A stretch of 64,000 bases of DNA from CAIQPS01 sp963843455 (GCA_963843455.1 CAWJKE010000015.1:1-64000), one strand, 5' to 3'. Counted from the stretch's first letter, positions 8,180-17,829 are shown. Numbers and translations are program-made. Notes: a model not told the origin generated them from the sequence alone.

Positions 8180-9344
8180 ATGTACCCGGCCCCCTTTGCA
8201 CTCGAGCGTTTCTTTGCCCGTTACGAGTTCTCTGCTCGCTATCTGCTCTCCGCCTCGGACTGCCAGGGACCCACCATGGCCGAACTGGTGGACGCGGCCG
8301 ACGACGGGCTGCGGACCCGCTGGGAGCATCTGGAGCTTGGCTACACCGAGTCGCAGGGCCTGCCCGAGCTGCGGGCCGACATCGCCACACAGTATGGCCG
8401 GGTAGACGCCGAGCAGGTGATCGTCGCCGCTCCGGAAGAGGCCGTCTTTCTCACCATGCACGCGCTGCTCGCTCCCGGGGATCATGTGATCTGCACATTT
8501 CCCGGCTACCAGTCGCTCTACGAGCTGGCCCGGAGCATCGGGTGCGAGGTCGACTTCTGGGAGCCGGCGGAGTCGCCTGAGCGAGCGGAAGGGGCGGATG
8601 GGACCGGGTGGCGCTTCGACCCGGCCGGGCTCGAGGGGCTGATACGCCCCAATACCAGACTCGTCGTCTGGAACTTCCCGCACAACCCCACCGGGGCGTT
8701 GCCGCCCGCCGAGGACTTCACTCGGATGGTCGCCGCTGTCGCGAACGCGGGAGCCTGGCTGTTCTCCGACGAGATGTACCGGCTTCTGGAGCCGGCGCCC
8801 GAGCTGCGCCTGCCGGCGGCTGCGGATCTCTACGAACGAGCGGTGTCACTGGGCGGCATGTCCAAGGCGTTCGGGCTGGCCGGCCTGCGCATCGGCTGGG
8901 TGGCGGCCCATGACCAGACTGTGCTCGAGCGGATCAAGAGTCTGAAGGACTACACCACCATCTGCAGCAGTGCGCCCAGCGAGCTGCTCGCGTTGATGGC
9001 GCTCCGAGAGCGGGACGGCATCCTCGCCGCCAATGTCGCCCGGATCGGGCGGCAATATCCTTGCGGCGGCCGCGTTCTTCGAACGCCACGGCGAGGTCTT
9101 CAGTTGGGTGTCCCCGCAGGCCGGCACGGTTTGCTTCCCGCGACTCGTGTCCGAGAAAGCCGGCGGGGCAGGCGCAGAGGCCTTCTGCGCGCGGGTGCTC
9201 GAGCAGACCGGAGTGCTCTTGTTGCCGTCGATCGTGTACGGCTACGGCGATTCGCACTTCCGACTGGGCCTGGGCCGAAAGGACTTCAGCGCGGGACTCG
9301 AGGTGCTGGACGAGTACCTCGCTGGTGACCTCGCTGGGAGGTAG
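8180..9344 (+). CDS. PLP-dependent aminotransferase, fold type I (frameshifted in this sequence)
   Basis: ATG 8180 is preceded by GGAGAG at a good distance; ATG 8168 is an alternative start. The frame carries FPHNPTG, the FSDEMYR segment and the Schiff-base lysine in GGMSKAFGLAGLRIGW (K229). It breaks near 9044-9051, and dropping one base there continues into NILAAAAFFERHGEVFSW and a normal C-terminus ending at 9344. Total length after repair is about 387 residues, normal for the family. It is a distinct subfamily from the enzyme at 4289, with the SDCQ segment near residue 25 seen in aminotransferases that act on amino-acid-like secondary metabolites. Exact substrate unknown. Confidence 0.75.
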
Positions 9345-9371
9345 GTCACCCCGCGGGGATGGATGTCCCGA

Positions 9372-9415
9372 GGGGGCGGCGCGGATGGTCCGTGGACCTC
9401 TTCCGCACCGCCCCC
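9372..9415. terminator. Stem-loop between convergent genes
   Basis: Arms 9372-9385 and 9402-9415 pair over 14 bp with one mismatch and a 16-nt loop. They lie between the stops of the aminotransferase (9344) and the amidohydrolase (9441). A very G/C-rich stem without a U-run could block transcription from both sides. Confidence 0.45.
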
Positions 9416-9440
9416 CAAGGATCGCGGGGGGTCGGGGGGG

Positions 9441-10443
9441 CTAAAAACCGAGGGCTCTCGCATTCCCCTCGAACAGTGCGTACGCTTCTTCTTCGGTCAA
9501 GGGCAGGCTCCTCAGGTAGTCCATGCAGTCCTTCATGTCCTCATAGGGAAAGTCCGTACCCAGCAGGATCTTGTCCATGCCGATGGAGTCACGGGTGCAC
9601 ACCAACGCGGCCGGTAGATAGTTGCCGCTGGTGGTGACCCACAGGTTGTTCATGAGGTAGTAGCCGGCGGGCTCCTTGCTGCCCTCGCCGATCTCGGGAT
9701 TGGGCTTCTGGTGGTTCTGCATCCAGGCCCGGTTCACGCGATCGACCAGGAAGGGCAGAGCCTCGCCCAGGTGCCCCATGATGATCTTGAGCTTCGGGTA
9801 GGCGTCGAACACACCGCGCACGATCATGCGCATGAAGCAGTAGGTCACATCGGTGCCGAAGCCCAGTGTTGGCCCGCCGAGCACCATGCCGAACTCGCGC
9901 AGTTCCTGGATCATGGGCACCGCGGGATGCAGGTAGATGGGAACGTCGAGCTCCTCGGCTTTGGCCAGGATGGGCCAGTAGCGTTTGTCGTCGAGGTAGG
10001 AGTCCCCGTAGTTGGAATGGGTGTTCAAACCCTTGAAGCCCAGCTCCTTGACGCAGCGCTCGAGTTCCTGCGCCGACCACTCGGCGTCCTTGGGCGCCAG
10101 GGAAGCGAAACCGCCGAACCGGTCCGGATACTTCTTGGTGACTTCGAACAGCAGATCGTTGGCGTCGCGCGCGACGTTCTTGCCCACCTCGACGGGGAAC
10201 TGCTCGGCGCCCGGGAGAGGTGACCGACAGCACGGCGTAGTCCACGCCGGCTTCGTCCATGAGGCTCAGCCGGTAGTCGGCCAGGTCGACCAGCTTGGGC
10301 TCCACGGCCAGGGGCATCCAGGCGTCGGCGGCGAAGCCGAGGCCTCGCTGGTCGTCGACCGTGGGATAGGCGCCCACGTTGTTGCGCAGGGCTTCCGTCC
10401 AAGCCGGGGTGATGAAGTGGTTCTCTAGGTCAATCGTCTTCAC
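9441..10443 (-). CDS. Amidohydrolase-family decarboxylase-like protein (frameshifted in this sequence)
   Basis: Starts at GTG 10443 (VKTIDLENHF; AGGAG 6 nt upstream), 9 nt after the stop of the binding-protein gene, so the two form an operon. The frame slips in a CCCGGG run near 10206-10214. Removing one G restores continuity to GKNVARDANDLLFEVTKKYP and the rest. Metal-site residues follow the ACMSD / gamma-resorcylate decarboxylase pattern: Glu-x-His at the N-terminus (ENH), then His in YLHP, His in MGHLGEALP, and Asp in LGTDFPYE. This points to non-oxidative decarboxylation or hydration of an aromatic or cyclic acid rather than classic amide hydrolysis. It is a close paralogue of the protein at 19610. 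Confidence 0.8.
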
Positions 10444-10452
10444 TCGCAACTC

Positions 10453-11918
10453 CTACGCGTACTTGATCTCCTCGAACTTCTTCTGGATGGGCATGTTCGG
10501 GTCTTGCCCGTAGCAGATGTAGATGTCGTACTTGAACTTGGGATCCTCGGATTTGCCCCACTGGCCGCCGGCGATCTTGATCTTGCACACGTTGGGAACC
10601 GGATGCGCGGTGCCCATCTTCACCGGCGCGGTGAAGTCGACGTCGCCGTTGATGTCGGAGAACTTGGTGGTCTTGATCGGCTCGAGGTAGCTCTCTTTGT
10701 CGTCGATGTTGGGGGTACGCTTCAGCACGTCGACCGCCCACTCGTATTTGCCCAGCTGGCCGAGGGGCTGGCCCCACTGCTTGCCGGTGTCGGCCGTGTA
10801 CTGGGCGGCGTACTCCTCGCAGGTCTGGCCGGTGAGGTAGCTCTTGTACGGGAACTTGGGATGCCAGACCATGTGGTCCGAACATCCGATACCGATGTCG
10901 CCAACGGCCTCGATGGTCTGGTGGAACAGGAGGGCCTTGCTGATGGTGAGGATCTTCGGCTGGTAGCCCTGCTGCGCGCACTGCTTCCAGAAGTTGGTGA
11001 AGTCGGGGGGCGACTGGACGCCGGAACAGATCTCAGCTCCCGACTTCTTGAAGGCGGTGATCTCCGAGGTGAAATCCTCCGACGGCGGCTGGTACATCTC
11101 GGGCTGGACGGCGATGGTGTAGCCGCCCTTGGAGAGGTTGGGTCCGAGCCCCGTCTTGTCGTTGGCCCAGGCCTGACCGTCGGCATCGTTCGGGAAGAGC
11201 AGAGCGACGCTGCTTGTTGGTCTGGATCTGGTCCCACATGCCCAAGCGGCACTGCGATGCGTCTTCCACCCCGAAGTGGTACATGTAGGTCCACTTGAAA
11301 CCTTTGTCCGGCGGTGCCGCCACGGCCCAGGTAGAACGGCTGCCACGGCACGAAGTTGGCCAGGAAGGGGATCCCGTTCGCCTCGCACTGGTCGGCGGCG
11401 GGGTTCACGGTGTCGGGGCTCGACGAGGCCACCATCATGTCCACTTTTTGGTTGAAGATCAGGTCCTGCGCGACCTCGGCCGCCCGGTTGGGGCTGGACT
11501 GGGTGTCAAGCTGGATGATGCTGATGGGGTGCTTCTTGCCGTCGCCGCAGACCACGCCGTCGCCCACGGCCTTCGTGACGTAGCTGACGATCCACTTGTC
11601 GGGACCGCCGAACGAGGCCAGCGACCCGGTGATGGGAGACACGGCGCCGATCTTGACTTCGCGGCCCATCTCGACGGCCGCCGAGACGCTCGTGGTGGTC
11701 TCGGCCGCCGCCCCCGTCGTCGTAGTGGCGGCTGCTCCGGTGGTGGTGGTCGCCGCGGCGGCGGTAGTGGTCGTCGTCGCAGTGGTGCCGCAGGCAGCTA
11801 CCAGCCCGCCCAGGCCCCCGGCCACGCCGATGGTGGCACCGGCGATCCCGGCGATCTTCAGGAACTCGCGGCGGCTTACCGCTCGCGCTTGTTCGTCCTT
11901 CTTCTCTACCTCAGACAT
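10453..11918 (-). CDS. Periplasmic-binding-protein type 1 (Leu/Ile/Val-type) with Tat signal (two frameshifts in this sequence)
   Basis: The N-terminus has a twin-arginine motif (SRREFLK), a hydrophobic stretch and a LVAAC lipobox, then a Thr/Ala/Gly-rich spacer of about 40 residues before the binding domain (EVKIGAVSPITGSLASFG). The reading frame breaks twice, near 11325 and 11211-11216. Each break is repaired by removing one base, giving continuous text PFYLGVAAPPDKGFKWTY and IQTNK-VALLFPNDADGQ. The fold binds amino acids, aromatic acids or other small molecules outside the cell for an ABC importer. No permease or ATPase genes are nearby, so it is an orphan. It heads an operon with the decarboxylase-like enzyme, which suggests a linked substrate. 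Confidence 0.8.
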
Positions 11919-12064
11919 ATTCGCTCTACCCCTCTCGTCAATAACACGTATTCCTGTCGACCTACCCGATCTGCAAGACTCCCTCGCTCGCCCACCTCCT
12001 CAAGTCTCTTCCTGAACCAAGACGTCTCACTCCCTTAACCAAAACAGCATTCTAAACCCGCGCT

Positions 12065-12736
12065 CTATGCCGGATCCGCCCCGATGGAGGGCGATGGCGG
12101 CTCATAGGTGAGATAACTAGTCACCATGCTGGTCATTTCGGTGATCAGATCCTCGTCCATGAAGCCCCCAGACAGCTCGGCTCCCTCGCCGAACGTGATC
12201 CGCTCGCGCAGTGTCGCCATGCAGGCGGTATAGAACCAGCGGGCCGCGATCTCGGGGTCCGGATGCCGGATCTCGGCACGGTGGACAAGAAGGACCTCGA
12301 CCACCTTGTTCCTACGTTCCGCGTTGGTCCTCTCGCCCTGCGCCCGTACCCCAGCGTCGAACACGGCCTGCAGGACGAAGGCCCGGAAGAGCTCGGGCTC
12401 GTTGAGCACGTGCCGGGAGAGAACGGTCACGATGCGCGCGACAGCCTCCTCGAGAGACTCATCGCGAGGATGATCACCGCTGAATGCAGCGAAAATGTCA
12501 TTCTGTACCCGGGCGTGATAGCGGAGCTGGACCGCACGGAGCAGACCCAGCTTGTTGTTGAAGCGCCCATAGATGCTGCCGACGGACGATCCCGACCGCT
12601 GCACCACCTCGGCGATGGTCATGTTGTCGAAACCTCTCTCCCGGATGAGAGACTCGGCGGCGTCGAGGATGCGCTCCAGCGATTCGTGGCTGCGCCGTTG
12701 CCTTGGCGGCTTGTACGCCAGCACCGACTTGCTCAT
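12065..12736 (-). CDS. TetR/AcrR family transcriptional regulator
   Basis: 223 residues. The N-terminal helix-turn-helix (residues about 18-65) shows the family pattern ILDAAESLIRERGFDNMTIAEV...GSIYGRFNNK. The C-terminal ligand domain is divergent. A 23-bp inverted repeat lies 25 bp upstream, a likely autoregulatory operator. Given its position, the binding-protein operon (10453-11918, same strand, downstream) is a candidate target. TetR proteins normally repress until a small ligand binds. Confidence 0.85.
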   Translation of the reverse strand: MSKSVLAYKPPRQRRSHESLERILDAAESLIRERGFDNMTIAEVVQRSGSSVGSIYGRFNNKLGLLRAVQLRYHARVQNDIFAAFSGDHPRDESLEEAVARIVTVLSRHVLNEPELFRAFVLQAVFDAGVRAQGERTNAERRNKVVEVLLVHRAEIRHPDPEIAARWFYTACMATLRERITFGEGAELSGGFMDEDLITEMTSMVTSYLTYEPPSPSIGADPA

Positions 12737-12761
12737 GAACCCTCACTCCGGTCGCACCGCA

Positions 12762-12784
12762 TTATTAGAACGCGGTTCCATTAA
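12762..12784. promoter_or_regulatory. Inverted repeat, probable TetR operator
   Basis: Arms 12762-12771 and 12775-12784 match at 8 of 10 positions around a GCG centre; the core is GAAC-gcg-GTTC. The left arm overlaps an AT-rich minus-strand TAATAAT that could be the -10 of the TetR gene. Binding there would shut off its own promoter. Assignment to this regulator is inference from position. Confidence 0.5.
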
Positions 12785-12822
12785 AGCACCGGGGGTGGCC
12801 AGCCGCAAGTGGGCGGAGAAGG

Positions 12823-12828
12823 TATACT
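12823..12828 (+). promoter_or_regulatory. -10 hexamer for typA
   Basis: TATACT, giving a transcript leader of about 70 nt before ATG 12906. A proper Shine-Dalgarno (AGGAG 12891-12895) follows, so this is a leadered gene unlike many neighbours. Confidence 0.5.
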
Positions 12829-12905
12829 GCCTAGCCCCCTTCGCGGGGGCGCCCTGTTTCAAGGCTGATGTTCCCCAGGACAAAACACCAAGGAGCCCCT
12901 CTTTC

Positions 12906-14786
12906 ATGCCCCCTGGCCTCGCAACCGATACCGCCCAGAAGATCCGCAACGTCGCGATCATCGCCCACATCGATCACGGCAAGACGACGCTCATCGACTC
13001 CATCTTCCGCGCGGCTCGCGTGTTCCGCGAGAATCAGCGGGTCGAAGAGCGGGTCATGGACAGTAACGACCTGGAGCGGGAGCGGGGCATCACCATCCGG
13101 TCCAAGCACTGCACGGTGGAATGGGGCGGCTACCTCATCAACATCGTTGACACCCCTGGCCACGCCGATTTTTCCGGCGAGGTGGAGCGGGTGCTTTCCA
13201 TGGTCGACTCGGTGCTGCTGCTGGTAGACGCCAACGAGGGCCCCATGCCGCAGACCCGCTACGTGCTCATGCGGGCACTTCGCCTGGGACTTCGCCCTAT
13301 CGTGGTGGTCAACAAGGTGGACCGCCCCCATGCCGACCCCCACGGCGCTCTCGACCAGACGTTCGACCTGTTCCTGGAGCTGGGCGCCACCGACCATCAG
13401 GCTGATTTCTCCGTGGTCTACGGCTCGGCCCTGGAGGGCTGGATCGTCCGCGACCCCGACAACGACCCGCACGAGGGCATGGACGCCCTCTTTGAGACCA
13501 TCGTCAAGGAAGTCCCGCCGCCAAAGGCGAAGCTGGACGCCCCCTTCCGCATGCAGGTCTCCACGCTTGCATGGAGCGACTACCTGGGCCGCATCGGCGG
13601 CGGCCGGGTGCTGGAAGGCTCCCATCGGCGCGGCGAGGAACTGGTCAGGACTTCCACGGCGTGGAACAACTTGAACCGAGAGACCGACGACTGGCAGGTC
13701 ACAGGTAGCGAGACAGGCCGCAGCGCTCACCTGTGGGTCACGCGCGGACTGGAGCGCGAAGAGGTGGACGAGGTCCACGCCGGCGACATCGTATGGTTGA
13801 ACGGGACGGCCGACATCACCATCGGCGACACCCTTTCCGCACCCGACCTCGCCGACCCGGCACTGCCTCCCCTCGAGATCGAAGAGCCCACCGTATCGAT
13901 GTTCTTCCTGGTCAACAACGGCCCCCTCGCCGGCCGTGACGGCCAGGCGGTCACCCTCCGTCAGATCAAGGATCGGCTGGAGCGCGAGCTGCGGGTGAAC
14001 GTGGCGCTGCGTGTGGAGGACCTGGGCCGGCCGGACGGCGTCAAAGTCTCGGGCCGGGGCGAGCTGCACCTGGGCATCCTGATCGAGGAGATGCGGCGCG
14101 AGGGCATGGAGCTCTGCGTATCGCGCCCCGAGGTGATAACCCACACCGACGACAAAGGCCACGTCCTGGAGCCCATGGAGCAGTTGACCATCGACGTACC
14201 CAACGAGTTTCAGGGGATCGTCATCGAGAAGCTCGCCCAGCGCAAGGGAGAGATCACGGCGATGCACGACTCCGGCACGGGCATAGCGCGCATGGAGTTC
14301 AGTATCCCCACGCGCGGCCTGATCGGCTACCGCGGCGACTTTCTCACCGACACCCGGGGACTCGGCATCATGGCCTCCCGCTTCGTGGGCTACGGGCCCT
14401 GGCGCGGGGAAGTGGCGCACCGGGACCGCGGCTCGCTGGTGAGCATGGAGAACGGCCCGGCCACCGGATACTCCCTGGAGAACCTCCAGCAGCGGGGCAC
14501 GCTGTTCGTGTCCCCCATGGAGCAGGTCTTCGCCGGCATGATCGTGGGCGAGCACTCCCGCTCCGGCGACCTGGCGTGCAACCCCACCAAGACGAAGAAG
14601 CTGGGCAACTACCGATCCGAGACCAAAGAGATCGATGTGGGCCTCAAAGTCCCTCGAGAGATGACGCTCGACCAGGCCCTGGAGTGGATAGCGGCCGACG
14701 AGCTGGTGGAGATCACCCCCAAGTCGGTGCGGGTACGAAAAGCCATCCTCGACACCGAGGAACGCAAGAAGGCCAACCGAACCTAG
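12906..14786 (+). CDS. typA: Translational GTPase TypA/BipA
   Basis: 626 residues, normal for the family. Start at ATG 12906 with AGGAG 10 nt upstream; the longer upstream frame is non-coding. GTPase motifs: P-loop AHIDHGKTT (residues 20-28), the effector RGIT segment in ERERGITIRS, DTPGH near 81, and NKVD at 135-138. The elongation-factor domain II, the domain III/V region and the BipA-specific C-terminus (PTRGLIGYRGDFLTDTRG...ERKKANRT) are all present. It binds 70S ribosomes and supports ribosome assembly and stress or low-temperature growth in other bacteria. Monocistronic here, with an unusually repeat-rich 3' region. Confidence 0.95.
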   Translation: MPPGLATDTAQKIRNVAIIAHIDHGKTTLIDSIFRAARVFRENQRVEERVMDSNDLERERGITIRSKHCTVEWGGYLINIVDTPGHADFSGEVERVLSMVDSVLLLVDANEGPMPQTRYVLMRALRLGLRPIVVVNKVDRPHADPHGALDQTFDLFLELGATDHQADFSVVYGSALEGWIVRDPDNDPHEGMDALFETIVKEVPPPKAKLDAPFRMQVSTLAWSDYLGRIGGGRVLEGSHRRGEELVRTSTAWNNLNRETDDWQVTGSETGRSAHLWVTRGLEREEVDEVHAGDIVWLNGTADITIGDTLSAPDLADPALPPLEIEEPTVSMFFLVNNGPLAGRDGQAVTLRQIKDRLERELRVNVALRVEDLGRPDGVKVSGRGELHLGILIEEMRREGMELCVSRPEVITHTDDKGHVLEPMEQLTIDVPNEFQGIVIEKLAQRKGEITAMHDSGTGIARMEFSIPTRGLIGYRGDFLTDTRGLGIMASRFVGYGPWRGEVAHRDRGSLVSMENGPATGYSLENLQQRGTLFVSPMEQVFAGMIVGEHSRSGDLACNPTKTKKLGNYRSETKEIDVGLKVPREMTLDQALEWIAADELVEITPKSVRVRKAILDTEERKKANRT

Positions 14787-15066
14787 AGCCGCGAGGCGCG
14801 AAGCGCCGGCAACCACCCCACGCGGCGAGTCTCGGCGGGCGAGCGGCCGCGCAAGCGCCGAAACGGCCGCCCCGGCGTTTCAGCCAGCTCAGACCGGCGA
14901 GACCCGCGGCCCGAGCGAAGCGATGGGCAAGAATCCTCGGCCCGAGCAGCGCGACGGGCCATGTGTCCGGGGAAGGGCAGCCGAGGCCGCTACCCACCAC
15001 GTCGCCCTCATCGACCCATATCAGAGACGAGCGGCGGTAAGGCCTGGTGATCCTGGGACCGGGGGC
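14787..15066. other. Repeat-rich intergenic region downstream of typA
   Basis: No credible gene. It contains a perfect small hairpin right after the typA stop (GGCGC 14795-14799, GAA, GCGCC 14803-14807). An 11-nt string from this hairpin region (GGCGCGAAGCG) also follows the stop at 4112. Two near-copies of CGGCCCGAGC occur at about 14909 and 14939. A partial relative of the left arm of the hairpin element sits at 14956-14974 (GGGCCATGTGTCCGGGG). The full hairpin element follows at 15067. Confidence 0.5.
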
Positions 15067-15134
15067 GCGCTGGGCCCATGTGTCCGGGGGAGGAGTCGTG
15101 AAACGCAGCCGGAGCGGACATATGGGCCCAGCGC
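15067..15134. repeat. Long hairpin element, copy 2 (28-nt invariant loop)
   Basis: Arms 15067-15086 and 15115-15134 pair over 20 bp with one G-T pair. The 28-nt loop 15087-15114 is identical to that of copy 1 (4204-4231). The stems differ in sequence from copy 1 in most positions but remain complementary, and in both copies the wobble lies at the CATG/TATG step of the stem. It lies between convergent stops (typA at 14786 and the lipoprotein at 15173), the same context as copy 1. Confidence 0.7.
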
Positions 15135-15172
15135 TCACACTCTGGTCGAAGAATAAGTAGTCCAGACGGCCG

Positions 15173-15895
15173 CTATGGCAAATACTGTTCGTCGATCTTG
15201 ATGACCGTTTGCCCGTCCCGCTCGATCCACCACGGAGAATCGCGCAGATAAGCGGCCTCAGCGTCCGGTGGTGTCGCGCTCCAGAGACTCTTGAACTGGG
15301 CCCAGGTGACCGGCAGGTTCATCTCGCCATGCCAGGTGGAGGTGGTGATGTCGACCGGATCGGAGACCTCGAACTGGCGCTTCGCGGGATTGGTGTTGCG
15401 AATGAAGTAGTCGTTGGGCAGATCTTCGCCGGGTAGGATCTCGCCGGCCGCGACCGCGGCGTCGACGGCTTCCTGGCCGGTGAGCATCTCAGCGTAGTCG
15501 ATGCTGATGTAGCGCTTGCCGCTCTGTTCCCAGACCTTGTCGATGAAGCCCATGGCTTTGATGTTGCCGTTCGCGAGCCGCGTCTCGGCCGACGAGAGCT
15601 TCTCGGTGGTGGTGGTCGATTCCGCCAGACTCGTCGTGGTGGTTTCTTCCAGGATCAAGGTGGTGGTCGTGCCTTCGAGTATGGTTTCGGTGGTGGTGGT
15701 CTCTTCGACCGCAGAGCCGGCCGTGGTGGTCGTGACCTCCGGAGCTGTGGGCGTGGTGGTGGTGCTGCTGCCTCCACCCCCGCATCCGGCCAGCGCAACG
15801 ACGAACAACATCGCCAGCGCGCCGAGAATCACTCCCCAGAAGAGCGGTTTGCGAGCCCAGCGCCTGCGTGGATTCCGCGATACGACCGATCCCAT
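15173..15895 (-). CDS. Secreted lipoprotein with Thr-rich spacer
   Basis: 240 residues from ATG 15895 (GGAGG about 6 nt upstream); the frame before it is non-coding. A positively charged N-terminus, a hydrophobic helix and the lipobox LAGC (then GGGG) predict lipid anchoring outside the membrane. A Thr/Glu spacer of about 60 residues follows, built from repeated TTTT runs. The C-terminal domain of about 110 residues (containing RYISIDYAEMLTGQEAVDAAVAAGEILPGED and ending DGQTVIKIDEQYLP) matches nothing I can name. It is probably an actinobacterial surface-domain family of unknown function. Confidence 0.65.
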   Translation of the reverse strand: MGSVVSRNPRRRWARKPLFWGVILGALAMLFVVALAGCGGGGSSTTTTPTAPEVTTTTAGSAVEETTTTETILEGTTTTLILEETTTTSLAESTTTTEKLSSAETRLANGNIKAMGFIDKVWEQSGKRYISIDYAEMLTGQEAVDAAVAAGEILPGEDLPNDYFIRNTNPAKRQFEVSDPVDITTSTWHGEMNLPVTWAQFKSLWSATPPDAEAAYLRDSPWWIERDGQTVIKIDEQYLP

Positions 15896-16089
15896 GGTTC
15901 CCTCCGATCGACGAACGTCGCCTTCAAAGACTATACCGTGTCGCCGCGCCGGACCGCAGCGCGCGCAGTTCAGGCTGCCCCAGCGCCGGATCCGTGTCGC
16001 CTGACCCTCGCCCCCGGCCGCCGCTAGCTGTAACGTATGAGACAGCAAAAGAGTGTAGGGGGTTGCTGAAGCCCGATAGGAGGTCGCAG

Positions 16090-17829
16090 GTGTACTCGAA
16101 GACCCTCAAACCCGAGATCATGCGGACCATGCTGCCCAAGGATTTTCCGGCCGACAAGCTGAGCAAGGCCCAGTACGAGGTCGTGGTCGAGCGCGACGTC
16201 TGGATCACGATGCGGGACGGCACGTTGATCTCGGCCAACATCTACCGGCCCGACGCCCCCGGCAGATTCCCGGCCATCCACGCCGCCGATTCCTATCAGA
16301 AGGACCTGGATCACCTGCCCCTGCTCCCCATCTTCCATATGCGCGAGACCAACGACATCGACTTCTTCGTCAGCCGCGGCTACGTTCTCGTCCACACCGA
16401 CTCGCGGGGCACCGGCCATTCGCCCACCGGGCAATGGGACCTGTTCGGCCGGGAGATGCAGGACGACCTCTACGACATGATCGAGTGGATAGCGGTGCAG
16501 GAGTGGTGCGACGGCAAGGTGGGCATGCTGGGCGAATCCCTGCTCGCCTGGAGCCAGTGGTTCACCGCCGTGCAGCAACCCCCTCACCTCACCTGCATCC
16601 TCCCTTGGGACGCCGGCGCCGACATGTACCGCGACGTCGCTTGGCATGGTGGGATGATGGCGGTCGGGTTCCCCACCGCCTGGAACATGTGGGAGATCAG
16701 GGGACACTACCGCCTGGGCATCCCCGAGCGTTTCGGCACTCCGGCGCCGAATCCCGAGATGGGCAAGTGGGACATGGTGTGGAACGTCATGAACCACCCC
16801 ACATACGACGACTTCTGGAAGTTGCGGAATCCGGACTTCTCGAAGATCCAGGTGCCGGTGTTCGTGGTCGGCGCCCTGCACAAGGTGGGGCTGCACCTGC
16901 GGGGTGTGGTGCGAGGCTACGAAGAGGTGCGGACGCCCAAGAAGATGATGCTCATTCACGGCGTCATGGACGGCGACGAGATGGCCATCTACAACTCCCC
17001 GCAGATGCAGCTCCTCATGCTGCGCTGGTATGACCACTGGCTCAAGGGTAACGACACCGGGTTCATGGACGAGCCGCCGGTGTCGCTGTTCGTGCGGGGA
17101 GCCGACGAGTACCGGTCGTACGAGGAGTGGCCGCTGCCGAGGACGGAGTACAAGAACCTGTACTTCAACGTGGCCAGGAGCGGCACGGTCGACTCCCTCA
17201 ACGACGGCAGCCTTTCCTGGGATCCCCCGGCCGAGGTGAATAGCTCCTTCGCCTACGGCTATCCCGATCAGGACTGGACCCACTTCTCCGGCGGCGGCAC
17301 CGCCGTCATCGAGGAGAACGGGGTGGTCTACGGGCAGCGCCGCATCCCGACCTTCACCAGCGCTCCGCTCGAGGAAGATCTGCAGGTGTCGGGCAGCATC
17401 GTGCTGGTGCTCTACGCCTCGTCCGATCAGCAGAACACCGACTTCTTCTGCCGACTGGTCGACCAGCTGCCCGACGACCGGCAGATCCCGGGCATGCCGC
17501 CGGCCGGCCTTACCCTCACCCGGGGCTGGTTGAAGGCCTCGCACGCCGTCACCAAGAGCGCCGAACTGTCCAAGCCCTATCGCCCCTACTATCTACACGA
17601 CAAGCCGCAGCCGATCGAGCCGGGCACCATCTACAAGTACGAGATCGAGGTCTGGCCGACCAGCAACGTGTTCAAGAAGGGGCATAGGATCCGTATCGAC
17701 GTGGCCTGCGGCGACTCGCCAGCCCTCGACTTCGGCGGCCACTACTACGGCATCAAGGTGGGGAATGACACCTACTACCACGACAAGGACCATCCGTCGC
17801 ACGTGATCTTGCCGGTGATCCCAGCGTAG
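16090..17829 (+). CDS. CocE/NonD family alpha/beta hydrolase
   Basis: 579 residues from GTG 16090, with AGGAGG at 16078-16083; the longer upstream frame is non-coding. The N-terminal alpha/beta-hydrolase domain carries RDGTLISANIYRPDAPG and the nucleophile elbow GMLGESLLAW (S150). A cap region and the C-terminal jelly-roll domain of the X-Pro dipeptidyl-peptidase/CocE type follow (residues about 360-579, ending HPSHVILPVIPA). CocE-family enzymes hydrolyse esters such as cocaine or acyl groups of amides and antibiotics. The enzyme has no signal peptide, so it is cytoplasmic. The paralogue at 20636 shares its start (YSKTLKPEIM versus YTKILKPEIM). Confidence 0.85.
   Translation: MYSKTLKPEIMRTMLPKDFPADKLSKAQYEVVVERDVWITMRDGTLISANIYRPDAPGRFPAIHAADSYQKDLDHLPLLPIFHMRETNDIDFFVSRGYVLVHTDSRGTGHSPTGQWDLFGREMQDDLYDMIEWIAVQEWCDGKVGMLGESLLAWSQWFTAVQQPPHLTCILPWDAGADMYRDVAWHGGMMAVGFPTAWNMWEIRGHYRLGIPERFGTPAPNPEMGKWDMVWNVMNHPTYDDFWKLRNPDFSKIQVPVFVVGALHKVGLHLRGVVRGYEEVRTPKKMMLIHGVMDGDEMAIYNSPQMQLLMLRWYDHWLKGNDTGFMDEPPVSLFVRGADEYRSYEEWPLPRTEYKNLYFNVARSGTVDSLNDGSLSWDPPAEVNSSFAYGYPDQDWTHFSGGGTAVIEENGVVYGQRRIPTFTSAPLEEDLQVSGSIVLVLYASSDQQNTDFFCRLVDQLPDDRQIPGMPPAGLTLTRGWLKASHAVTKSAELSKPYRPYYLHDKPQPIEPGTIYKYEIEVWPTSNVFKKGHRIRIDVACGDSPALDFGGHYYGIKVGNDTYYHDKDHPSHVILPVIPA

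Noticed and set aside
11213..11325. Programmed ribosomal frameshifting in the binding-protein gene
   Set aside because: Two shifts close together with no slippery heptamer, in a genome segment with nine similar one-base insertions elsewhere, fit sequence error better.
11690..11800. Repeated Thr/Ala-coding units resembling a short tandem or CRISPR-like repeat
   Set aside because: They encode the low-complexity spacer of the binding protein in frame, vary in unit length, and have no spacers.
12831..14816. 661-codon minus-strand frame across typA
   Set aside because: typA on the plus strand has complete GTPase motifs and normal length; the antisense frame has no recognisable features.
15590..15770. 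Repeated GTGGTGGT-type tracts in the lipoprotein gene
   Set aside because: Antisense of Thr-rich spacer codons, not an independent repeat element.
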